Shown here: piece after piece, positions 44,641 to 53,523 of the stretch
How positions within the stretch are numbered: the stretch's first letter is position 1
Layout: each line of letters begins with the position of its first letter
Origin: Gracilaria gracilis
Taxonomy: Eukaryota; Rhodophyta; Florideophyceae; Gracilariales; Gracilariaceae
Direction of reading: 5' to 3'
NCBI GenBank assembly: GCA_030374805.1
Contig: JARGSG010000041.1
Location: 232,984-296,983 of the forward strand
Length of the DNA: 64,000 nt
Position numbers and translations under genes: made by a program
Notes under the pieces: model-generated
Databases searched by the model: none
Told to the model about the DNA's origin: nothing
Seen by the model: the letters and a program-made list of their open reading frames with translations, nothing else

Positions 44641-45000
44641 ATGAAGCTGTTCATCGCCACCGTATTCTCGCTCGCCGTCTGCTCGTTGGCCGCGCCGCTG
44701 GCGCGTCCGTTCGTGATCCCGATCATCGACCTGTCGTCCGCGCTGGGCGGCGCGGGCGGGCCGGGCGGCGACGCAACCGCCGTGGGCGCCATGGTGACGG
44801 GCGGCGTGGGCGCGCCCGCCGTGGCCGGCTCGGGCGCCGTGTTCAACCTCGGCGCGCTGCTGGGCGGAAACGGCGTGTTTCTGGGCAATGTGGCCAACGG
44901 CGCGGCTGGAGATGTGAGCGGCGGCGGCGCCATCGTGGGCTCGTTCGAGAACGGCGCGCTGGCTGGAAGTGGCGGCCCGGGCGGCGCTGCGTCTACTTAG
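44641..45000 (+). CDS. Secreted Gly-rich protein, type 2
   Basis: 119 residues from MKLFIATVFSLAVCSLA, a clear signal peptide, with mature start APLARPFVIPII. The frame is open far upstream, but this Met follows the TATA box at the family spacing and begins the signal peptide. The core reads GGAGGPGGDATAVGAMVTGG, FLGNVANGAAGDVSGGG, IVGSFENGALAGSGGPGG. Last gene of the cluster; the family does not recur to the right. Confidence 0.88.
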   Translation: MKLFIATVFSLAVCSLAAPLARPFVIPIIDLSSALGGAGGPGGDATAVGAMVTGGVGAPAVAGSGAVFNLGALLGGNGVFLGNVANGAAGDVSGGGAIVGSFENGALAGSGGPGGAAST

Positions 45001-45774
45001 ATGGCGCGCTTTTAGGTTTTTGCAAGCTACGCTGTTCACTAAAGTAAAAGCTGTTTTTGGTTAGCCACGCTTGGTGTTTGTCCGAGATTGTTATCTTGCA
45101 TCCAACATTGTCTACTACCAAGTACGTACAATGTACATGCACCGAAGGTAGGAACGCTATCGTACCTTGGTAAAATTACGAAGGTAGGAACGCTATCGTA
45201 CCTTGGTAAAATTACGAAGGTAGCGTAGCTACAGTAGATACTACGGTAACCTTAGCAACGGAAACAGCGATGCGGATCTGCAATGGAGTGAAGTTACTGT
45301 AATGATGGGAGATCACCATCCGCGCCAGGGCGCTCGCACTGTGACCACACAAACATTCCCAGTGCGTCCGCGCCTTTTTGGCGGCAACCAATCATTTGGT
45401 GTAGAGCAAACGTTGCTCTTACACCGAGTGCTCACCTTCGCGCTCAACCAATCACTCCCGTGTACGTGTGCACCACCGTGTACGTGTGCACCAACGTGTA
45501 CGTGTGCGAATGGTACAGCGCGCATGCACGCCAACCCATTATTTTCAAATTCAAACCTTCAAACTTTTTCACCATAATGCGCGCTATTATCCGAAGGATG
45601 ACCCTCAAAACTGCGAGCGCCAGGCGAGTAATTTTCTGCTACGTGCGCGCGTAGGCAATGCCTAAACTGTGATCCCCTGCAAGTAAGTCACGCACCGCGT
45701 GACTGACAGGTCTGCAGTATCCTTGTAAGGTACGCCACCTTTGCCACTATGCGATTAGTAATCGTCTGATAGCC
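45001..45774. other. Intergenic stretch with short tandem repeats
   Basis: A 36-bp unit starting GAAGGTAGGAACGCTATCGT is repeated twice and part of a third time at 45144-45225. A unit of about 18 bp around GTGTACGTGTGCACCA is repeated three times near 45470-45508. No gene supported. Confidence 0.6.
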
Positions 45775-45950
45775 TCCAACGTGTACACGATGCCACAGAA
45801 GTGAACGTTCACTGCTCTGCATATCAGTGAACGTTCACTGCTCTGCATATCAGTGAACGTTCACTGCTCTGCATATCAGTGAACGTTCACTGCTCTGCAT
45901 ATCAGTGAACGTTCACTTCAGTTCCAACGTGTACACGATGCCACAGAAGT
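45775..45950. repeat. Palindrome array in 26-bp steps inside a 28-bp direct repeat
   Basis: GTGAACGTTCAC, a perfect 12-bp palindrome, occurs at 45801, 45827, 45853, 45879 and 45905 with the same spacer TGCTCTGCATATCA between copies. The whole array is bracketed by identical 28-bp direct repeats at 45775-45802 and 45923-45950 (starting TCCAACGTGTACACGATGCC). The palindrome is the same as that in the array at 56094-56465. Confidence 0.95.
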
Positions 45951-45969
45951 TGCAATAATACGTAAAACC

Positions 45970-46818
45970 TCATAACTCATTACCAGCCTTTCGCACAATG
46001 GGCGGTATCCAGTCCAAATTGTTAGCACAAAAGTTATCGTACACGCAACAAATCTTGTACTTTCTGAGGAACTTATAAAACATGGAGCACACGCGCTCGG
46101 CCTCCGGCGGGCAATGTACGTTTGTAGAATCTTCGTTCTCCGTGGTCTCGTCGAACCACCGCCAGGAATTCTCACGAGCACCGGGATCTGCACCATGCTG
46201 TGGGTTGGGCAGCAGATGCTTTTGCGCGGACAAAGACGGTTGCCCCCTAGACGAAGCATCATCACCATCAGCAGCGAGTCTCTTTATTTTGGCGCGAGAT
46301 AAAAGAACGTTGCTGTGACTTCCATAGAAGTGCCGTTTGTGAAGCGGATGAAACGAAGGCGAAGGCAGTGTCTGTTCCCCGTCAGTGGCGCCGCTCAACT
46401 GGGAGATCAATGGGGGCCTAGTAGACGATGAAACGTTCTACAATGCAGCCAGTCTGGACGCGATAGAAGCCGGTGATACAGCAGCCTTCGCGACAATATT
46501 ATGATTTGCAGCAGTAGCCTGCGACGTATTAGCAGCAATCGAGGAAGGCGATGCGGCGCTCGAAGCCGGCCACAAAGGAGCAACCGGCGGCTGCGGAGCC
46601 ACACTGCGCGCAGAAAGGGACTGTTTGGAAGAGGCAGGCGGACGTAACACAACCATCTCGTAGCGAACAAGGAAGAAGAAGAGCGCAGCAGACAGAGCGC
46701 GCGGTGCGTTAGACCGCAGACGCCGCAGCTTTTTCGCTTGACGCCGAGGGGTACGCGAGGAGTACATAGCGTCGCGCATGCTCGCCATGACGACGTAGAT
46801 GACGGCGCAACGCGCCAC
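45970..46818 (-). pseudogene. Unrecognised gene with one in-frame stop
   Basis: One frame from the Met at 46818 to 45970, broken only by TAG at 46438-46440. The first 126 codons hold a basic segment (RRQAKKLRRLRSNAPR) followed by a likely membrane segment (LSAALFFFLVRYEMVVL) and an Ala/Ser/Pro-rich stretch. The part after the stop is typical folded-protein sequence with Trp and Cys (SWRWFDETTENEDS, FLRKYKICCVYDNFC). It diverges from the SLY1 copy at 47107. The stop may be a lesion, a sequencing error or, less likely, readthrough. No family recognised. Confidence 0.45.
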
Positions 46819-47106
46819 ACTCCAGGACGTCGCTCATTCTGCCCCGCCGCGCGCGCGAGAGCGCCTCCGGCCATTGGACAGGGGCGCAGACGAGCCGCCT
46901 GAAGATGTCGCGTCGAGCTGGCGCCGATGACGTGCCCGCTGTGCGCATTATTCGCGCCGTGAGCTGATCCAAAGTGCTGGCTTTGCGCTTCGCTGCGCAG
47001 CCGTGTCGCTTACGCTCATTGCGCACGATCGCTCCCGCCGTAGAGTCGCGGCATCTTCATCGCGCCATGGCGCCTTCGCTCGCTGCCGCCTTCGCGCTGC
47101 GCCACA

Positions 47107-48720
47107 TTGATTCGCGTCCTCTCACTGCCCGACGGCTCTCACTGGCAGATTCTTCTTTGCGATGACTTCTCACACGCGCTCGTCAACACGCTTTTCCCGC
47201 CGTCGCTGTTGCGAAAGCATGCCGTCACGTTGCACGCGCTCGTCCATAAGTCACGACTACCCATTGGAGATGCTCCGGGGCTCTACATCGTCGCCCCTTC
47301 CGTGGAGAATGTTGCGCTCGTTGCGCGACAGCTTGCGCCCCCAGCGTTGTACCATTCGGCGAGACTGGCTTTTGTGAGCGCGGCATCGTCGCAGCTGTTG
47401 CGTGCTCTGGCCTCACAGTTGCCCGTTCCGTCGCCCATTACGTTCTGCGGCGACCTATACTCGCATTTCATTAGTCTTGATGGCGACTTATTCACCCTGC
47501 ATGTATCGGATTCCTACGTTCGCCTGTCTGCCACCAATGATGCGCACACCTTATCGCCTCTGCTCGATCGCGTTGTGTCGGGCTTGTTTTCCGTTCCTCT
47601 GACCATTGGTGTGTTACCCGTCATCCGTGCGCAACCTGGTGGAGCTGCCGAAGCTGTCGCTTCCCGACTGGACGCAAAACTATCGAGCCGATGTTGACCA
47701 AATAAACCGTAAAGCAGCACCTGATTCCTCCTCTGAAGGTCCTATGCGTACGGATCACTTGGCCAACGCTATTTCTTCGCTGCCTGAACTATCGAAGCGA
47801 AAGCAAAACATTGACATTCATACTAACATTGCAACTGCGTTGCTACAAAACATCAACCGTCGCTCACTCGACACTTTTTTCGAGCTCGAGAGTCGCATCT
47901 TTGCTGAGCAGTCAACTATCTCTTCTACTGCTGCTCAGCAGTACAAAGTTATTATGCTTGAGTTGCTCAAAGGTGTTCGCGAAACCTCAACGGGTGAAAG
48001 GCGTGGTGAGGGTTCTGCAATAGATCGTCTCCGCTTGTTTCTCACCTACTATACAATCTTTGGTCAGCATCTATCGGAGATTGACATGGCTGAAATTCGT
48101 TCCGTGCTTCAAAACGCAGGAGCAGATACTTCTTTGATCCGCCATTTGGGCCGACTCAAGGGTTACAGACATGATCTTGTTAACGAAGCTACCTTGACCA
48201 GTGGCTCTATTAATGCCGCAAGGCTGAAGGGACTCATGACCAACGTCGTTAATCGTGGATACCGCAGCTTTGCCAATGTGGCCCAAAATGCAAAGAAGCT
48301 CATCCTTGATCAAAAGAAATCTTTCGCTGTAGCCGAAGTGCTGGATATCTTCATGAGTGAGCAAGCTAGAGCGAGAAATGAGTCACTGGCCAGCCAAGTT
48401 CTTGACGGCTATTTATCGTTTGACCCAAAGTTAATCCCATCTGCAACTAACATAACGCGTGAACAAACAGGTGCAGCCAACATGGCTCCTGGAAACCGTC
48501 TTCCGACAGGGAAAACCCGCACAGAACGGTATTCACGGACGCTATAGTGTTTGTCGTCGGTGGTGGTAATTACGTAGAGTATGATAACTGTGTGGAGGTC
48601 GCGACACCTGTGTCGAATGCAACCACGGTGAAGAACGTTTTGTGCGGTACGACTGAACTCTTGACTGCCGAAGGCTTTCTTAATCAGCTATCGACTGTAG
48701 CCAAGCAAGGCGCACGGTAG
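47107..48720 (+). pseudogene. SLY1: SLY1-type Sec1/Munc18 gene with internal deletion
   Basis: The first half reads as the N-terminal domain of a Sec1 family protein (WQILLCDDF, GVLPVIRAQPGGAAE). At about 47690 it jumps, out of frame, to YRADVDQINRK, so the middle of the protein is missing. It continues with NAISSLPELSKRKQNIDIHT, NIATALLQNINRRSLDTFFE and LRLFLTYYTIFG. A further frameshift near 48525 leads to the C-terminal DAIVFVVGGGNYVEYDN and GTTELLTAEGF, ending at TAG 48720. No in-frame ATG is seen at the 5' end. SLY1 proteins bind syntaxins for ER-Golgi vesicle fusion; this copy cannot make the whole protein. Confidence 0.88.
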
Positions 48721-48819
48721 CCTTGGTTTGGAGATAAAAAGTTAGGAGACTCGAAACGAGCGAAAGTTTCTCTCACTTTGGTTAGAAAATAGTTATTCGT
48801 GATGCGTACTCCCAACCAG

Positions 48820-49727
48820 TCATGAGAAGCCTATCATCATGTGACCGCGGTTATGTCGCGCTGGAAGACGTTGAGATGATGCTGAAGGTTTCCGCTTGCT
48901 TGATGCTGCGACCTTCTTCAAAAACGCTGAAAGTCTAGCATCGTGAGCAGCGTTGTTAGCATGTAGACGTAGATGAGGCACGCTGTGAGGCAGGCCTTCT
49001 ATCTGATCCTGTTGCGTGTCATCTCTGCCTGCGAGATCTGCCTTCATGCCGACGATAGCAACTGGAACGAGACTGGTAGCCAGGAACATGCGCTCCGCTT
49101 CTCTATCTATGGAGGTGTCACTCCAAATACCGCTCTCATTCAATAGCAAACGAATCAGCCTCATCAACAGTCTCAGCGCTTCGCCCTCCGCTTGCCAAGG
49201 AGACACAGCACCGTGGGAGAAGAAGGCCTGGCGCCAAAGAAAGCGCAGCTCATTAAGCACTCCACGACTTCGCACATGAACGTCACTGCCATCTAACCTG
49301 CCTCCCGATTCTACGGCACCTGCGTCGCCTAGATGTTCCATAACTTCGGGCACCCACACGCAACTTACTGAAGAGCGAGTTGCAGGGTCGGATGTGTCAT
49401 AGACGAATAAACCTGCATCGTAACGAATGTGGGCAAAGAAAAGTTTTCGCCCATGCTGGAAATGTGGGCTTCCAGGCAAATCGTAGAATTCCTGTATGTG
49501 GTCCTCGACAAACCTGACAGATATACGGCACGCAAGGGGTGGTTTGGAGCGATGAGAAGCTCCACACAAGGCCTGCACTAGGGTCTTAGGTTTCCATGTA
49601 CATCACGTCAGCGACTTTGCTCTCGTTCGTGCGGTCCGGGTTGGTCTACAGCTAGCAGCAAACTTACAGACTTTCCAACATTATCATCTCCGACAACTAA
49701 AACTCGAATTGCATGTGCTTCTTCCAT
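48820..49727 (-). CDS. RABL3: RABL3-like small GTPase, two exons
   Basis: Exon 1 (49727-49668) encodes 20 residues ending in the P-loop GDDNVGKS. A 95-bp intron (49667-49573, GTAAGT ... TGCAG) follows, then exon 2 (49572-48820) in phase. The joined product is about 270 residues. It shows the switch II equivalent FYDLPGS in place of WDVGGS, then FFAHIRYDAGLFVYDTSD, the base-recognition motif VGMKADL, and no C-terminal prenylation Cys. These traits fit RABL3/LIP1-type GTPases rather than true Rabs. Without the intron the reading frame would lack any P-loop, which supports the splice model. It converges with the SLY1 pseudogene 100 bp away. It is the only clearly intact housekeeping-type gene in 45-62 kb. 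Confidence 0.85.
49573..49667 (-). other. Spliceosomal intron of the RABL3-like gene
   Basis: 95 bp, donor GTAAGT, acceptor TGCAG, with stops in frame. CTGAC about 45 bp before the acceptor could be the branch site. It splits the GTPase coding region directly after the P-loop Ser, in phase 0. Confidence 0.85.
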
Positions 49728-49889
49728 GAGTCTGCATGAAGCGCGAACTCCAACGAGAAACCGGTGTATAGCCGAATGCTTACCCGCAAGACAAACGTCG
49801 TTCTCCGGTTCACTGCCACGGTATTAACCATACAAATGCTCAATCAATCATGCCAGAGACAACGTTTCGGAGCTTGGGATACTACACCT

Positions 49890-50345
49890 CCAAAAACATC
49901 GATGCGCACAGCTTCATCGCGATAATGACGTGAACGCGAAATGATCTATGCTGCATCATACATGGACTTACAAAGCGCTTGTATATGACTGTCTCCACAT
50001 GAACCTCCACACAGTTAAACGCGAGCCTTCGGAACAGGATAGCAACGCTGAAACCGTTTATCAGCTCGACAAAGAGCACGACCAGTTCTGGCGGCAAAAG
50101 GCTGCTGCGCCGTTTCCCGAGGTTGCCGAAGCCATTGAGAAGGCCTTGAATCAGTATCGAGCCGATGTTGACCAAATAAACCGTAAAGCAGCACCTGAGT
50201 CCTCCTCTGAAGGTCTATGCGTACGGATCACTTGGCCAATGCTATTTCTTCGCTGCTTGAACTATCGAAGCGAAAGTAACATTGCAACTGCGTTGTGTCG
50301 TGTGATGACGACGCGGTGGCACGACACAACCAGGCAGAAAGAAAA
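49890..50345 (+). pseudogene. SLY1: Second, truncated SLY1 fragment
   Basis: Covers the middle of SLY1: MLHHTWTYKALVYDCL, an acidic loop, HDQFWRQKAAAPFPEVAEAI and NQYRADVDQINRK. From the last motif on, it overlaps the copy at 47107-48720 at high nucleotide identity. It then loses one base near 50215, has a deletion after the SLY1 leucine-rich helix, and ends in unrelated sequence. Upstream there is a degenerate match to the DRNMD region with a stop. It contains the part missing from the first copy but not the ends. Confidence 0.85.
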
Positions 50346-50570
50346 ATGACAACAGCGGCGCCTTTTGGGCGCTCACTCGCGGCCAAGATTATGACGTTTC
50401 GCGCCACTGCGCAACGCGCATACGGCGCCAGAAACCGCACTGTCAACGGTCATATATTCGATTTGCCTCTTGATTGGGCCCTATCCTGACGCATATCTAA
50501 AGCTCGCGTGACCTGTGGTGCTGCGAAGGCAAAGCAGTTTTTGGCGCCGCGCGCAGAGGCCCAACAAACC

Positions 50571-51827
50571 ATGGAAAGCTACCAAGACGCCATGCGAACC
50601 GCCTATCTCGGCACAACCATATCCGAAACCCACGAAAGGTTGCATGAACTGAATGTTACTGCAACAGGAGAGAATTTCTTTTCGCGCTTGCGCTCTCGCG
50701 CATCTGACGTGGTGAATGACCTTCCTCAGCCCATCCAAGAAGAAATGAAGGACTGCAAATCAAGGTCCGCTCGATCGAACCGAGTAACAAACGCGGTCGC
50801 AAAGAACTTGGGATCGTTCTGGAGGGGACTTCACGGTCTTCAAACTACGTGCCGCGAAGAGGAACAAGCTGGGAAACGAAGTTTGGAAAAAAAAGGGGCC
50901 CAAGTCATACCGTGGATATTTCACCTCAAGAATATGGCCCCTTCGTGGATCTGTGATCTCCCACTTCTATTCCTCACGTCCGCTATCGCATTCCAGTGGT
51001 ATGTTACTATGTTCATGTATCGCGAAATTGCGGTATGGCTGCCAGAAGATGGCGATAAAAGGATTGTCTGGATGCAGAAGCTGAAAGTAAAGGATGAGAA
51101 GGAATTCATGAGACTCTTTCTAGATAGCTTCAAGGACTTCATTCCGCGTACGCATCAAGCCGGATTTGATAAGCTGCTGTTCGCAGCTGCGCCAAGCAAC
51201 CCGACCATGTGGGAGTCATTCTGTGAGAATGGTATGAAGACCTTAACCGATTGCATGAAGTTAGTGCAGGATCTCTGCTGCTACATCCCTTTTGGCATCG
51301 CTATGTCGAAATCAAGGCAGCGTCCTTTGAGGAAGTCTTTTCTTTCGCTCGAAAAGGTTAACATCACCAGCGGTAATGTTGTAGAACGAAATTCTAGTGG
51401 TGGGTCTTCTGCGTCTCAATCAGAAGCATGTGGTTGCTGTTACCCTTTTTTGATGCAACTATGTCGTATTATTAATCCTGGAAGCATTAACCATGTGATT
51501 GCTTCCGTTCTCGACCATGCAGTTGCTGCTGGCAAGTCAGGGCAACCTGAACCCAGGGTGTTTGAGGAAGTGTGCGTTTTTTGGAACACACTGAAGGGCC
51601 TGACAGCACCGGTCGTGCAGAATATTGTGGATAAGCACAACCTAGAGCCAGTTACGAGGCGCGGTAAGGACGCCTTGGCGTTTATGAATTCCTTCTCGCT
51701 CATCAAAGATGAGGTGAAAGACCTTTACTATTTTCTTCTTCTACTTGAGGTGGTACTTTCTGACAATCTCAAAGTCTTTGAGGACGTTATTGCCTTAGTA
51801 ATTCATAAGAAACCCAAGAGCGATTAG
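50571..51827 (+). CDS. Unrecognised 419-residue protein
   Basis: An uninterrupted frame from the Met of MESYQDAMRTAYLG (the frame is open upstream to 50508 but with no earlier ATG). Mixed composition with an amphipathic N-terminal half, a hydrophobic stretch LPLLFLTSAIAFQWYVTMFM (about residues 125-146) that may be a membrane or buried helix, a Ser-rich loop (NSSGGSSASQSEACGCC) and a helical C-terminus (YYFLLLLEVVLSDNLKVFE). Codon use looks like real coding sequence and the frame is long for this region. No family recognised; it stands among gene fragments, so it may itself be an end of a larger gene. Confidence 0.6.
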   Translation: MESYQDAMRTAYLGTTISETHERLHELNVTATGENFFSRLRSRASDVVNDLPQPIQEEMKDCKSRSARSNRVTNAVAKNLGSFWRGLHGLQTTCREEEQAGKRSLEKKGAQVIPWIFHLKNMAPSWICDLPLLFLTSAIAFQWYVTMFMYREIAVWLPEDGDKRIVWMQKLKVKDEKEFMRLFLDSFKDFIPRTHQAGFDKLLFAAAPSNPTMWESFCENGMKTLTDCMKLVQDLCCYIPFGIAMSKSRQRPLRKSFLSLEKVNITSGNVVERNSSGGSSASQSEACGCCYPFLMQLCRIINPGSINHVIASVLDHAVAAGKSGQPEPRVFEEVCVFWNTLKGLTAPVVQNIVDKHNLEPVTRRGKDALAFMNSFSLIKDEVKDLYYFLLLLEVVLSDNLKVFEDVIALVIHKKPKSD

Positions 51828-51835
51828 TAAAGCCT

Positions 51836-52045
51836 GCCATATCGCCGCGTGATCGATGCTACACGCCATCCGTCAGCATCCACGCTCACTCGATGTACCG
51901 CTGTCCCGTGGTTGAGCACCGTGAGTGCACCTCTGCGATCGTCCCACATGCGCACAGTCTTGTAAGGTGACCCGGGCACATTAACATTTGCATCGCCGTT
52001 CACAACCACGCAACTCACTGACAATTTGACCACCGAGCGCGTCAT
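51836..52045 (-). pseudogene. Possible WD40-repeat fragment
   Basis: About 70 codons containing SPYKTVRMWDDRRGALTVLNH and HRVSVDADGWRVASIT, which resemble the WD strand of one WD40 blade and the first strands of the next. It abuts the DIS3 fragment with a 4-bp overlap and has no start of its own. One blade is too little for a firm call. Confidence 0.35.
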
Positions 52046-53263
52046 CTTTGCGTCATCTTTCTTGCATCATCAATGCGGTTTTGTGCCATCTCGTACGTCA
52101 ATGCAGCTTTCGATTTGATTACAGATCTTCCAAATTCTCTCTGTTTGACATTGCCCTCGTTATCCATGCGTATCAGAACTGAAAATGAGAGGCGCTCTTC
52201 GCCTCCTCTGAGAGAACAAAAGTTTCCAGAAAGAAGACCAGGCAGCATTTCTATTCTGCGATCAACAACATACACAGTACACCCCCTTTCGGCTGCTTCA
52301 TTGTCTAACACAGTTCCGTGACCGACAAATGCAGTAACTTCCGCGATGTGGACGCCGACTTCCACCTCATCTGCGCCTACACGACGAAAATGCAACGCAT
52401 CGTCTATACCTGTACAACCAGGAGGGTCTACGATGCAAATCGTCATTTCACGCAAATCCCATTCGTGTTTTGCAGTGCTCTTCTGTTACTTTCCATGACT
52501 CATTGGGCAAGCATGCCATGGCAGCATCTGAGAACTTGCGGGTCGGAATTCCATTCTCTATCAATATAACTTCTGTCTCGGCTTCTTTCTCCTCACTGGG
52601 TCCGATTTCACGTACGATGTGCCCCGAGGGATGAATTGAAGTACGATCCCATTTGTCGATGATGATCAAAACCCTCTTACCTAGCAGCTGAGGTATTCTC
52701 CGGGAACGCACTCTGATCTTTGGAACGTTGCGATCCATTGGTATGCATAGTGCAGTATCACCACCGCGAAGGCTTTTCTCACTAATTGTTCCACAGTATG
52801 GACGCCAATTTCGTTGAGCAATAGCAACAACTCGACCAGTGGGCCGTGGCTCGCGGCCTTGAACTGCAGGTCTCTGTTTGTGCGGACGAGAATCGGGAAC
52901 ACGAACATCAGTGTCCTCAGAATCGCTTTCTACATCAGCTTCGTCCTGATCGATGGCCAGATTAGACGGGAATTGCCACTTCGACTTTGGAAGCAATTCA
53001 AGAACAACCACGTCCCCATCAATGGAGCGGTTCCGATTTTCCCGTCCAACTATGAGAACCTGCGTTCTCTTTGACTTATCCTTGGGTTCGAGACATACAG
53101 TGACGGTGGCTTCGGTCACATCGTAGGTACTGGGATGATGCGTCCCTTGATAATAACGTTTTCCGCGTATCCCCGCCTTCGCCTTCCTTTCTGGGAATTT
53201 CCTCGCTGAGTCAGTTTGCACTGACAGCCGGTGGGAAAGGGCTTCACAAAAGCTCGGCAGCAA
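52042..53263 (-). pseudogene. DIS3: DIS3/RRP44 exosome ribonuclease fragment
   Basis: Two overlapping frames give the two cold-shock domains (GKRYYQGTHHPSTYD, RVVAIAQRNWRPYCGTI, PKIRVRSRR, KETETEV-type EAETEVILIENGIP). After a 1-base shift near 52450 comes the first third of the RNB nuclease domain (MTICIVDPPGCTGIDDALHF, EVGVHIAEVTAFV, RGCTVYVVDRRIEMLPGLLS). The sequence ends at ALTYEMAQNRIDD, before the rest of RNB and the S1 domain; the PIN domain is also absent. The catalytic cluster normally reads DPPGCxDIDD; the second Asp is Gly here. DIS3 degrades RNA from the 3' end in the exosome. This piece cannot do so. Confidence 0.9.
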
Positions 53264-53450
53264 ACGTGGCTTTCGAGACGATTTTCAGATATGACACGAT
53301 GAAGGGGCTTCTACTGTACCTGTTCCGGGGACAGAACCTGAAATTCAAGGTAACAGAAAAACCGGGCCGCACAGATATGGCGCAGGAGGACATGAAGGAC
53401 GAGAAGGACGTGTACCAGATGTACAGCTCGGAGAGCGGGGAAGACGAGTC
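53250..53450 (+). pseudogene. Possible end of a family-2 glycosyltransferase
   Basis: ETIFRYDTMKGLLLYLFRG followed by LKFKVTEKPGRTD resembles the segment after the last membrane helices of cellulose-synthase-like enzymes, where FKVTxK is common. An acidic tail follows. It meets the DIS3 fragment head to head with a short overlap. Only about 50 residues support this. Confidence 0.3.
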
Positions 53451-53523
53451 ACATGGACAGATGTCGTACGCAGAGCAGACGACTTCGGTATCCAGATCGC
53501 ACACTGAGCTGGGCACAGCGTGA

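Noticed and set aside
45801..45916. Regular repeat array considered as CRISPR
   Set aside because: Spacers are identical, the repeat is only 12-14 bp, no cas gene is near and the genome is eukaryotic.
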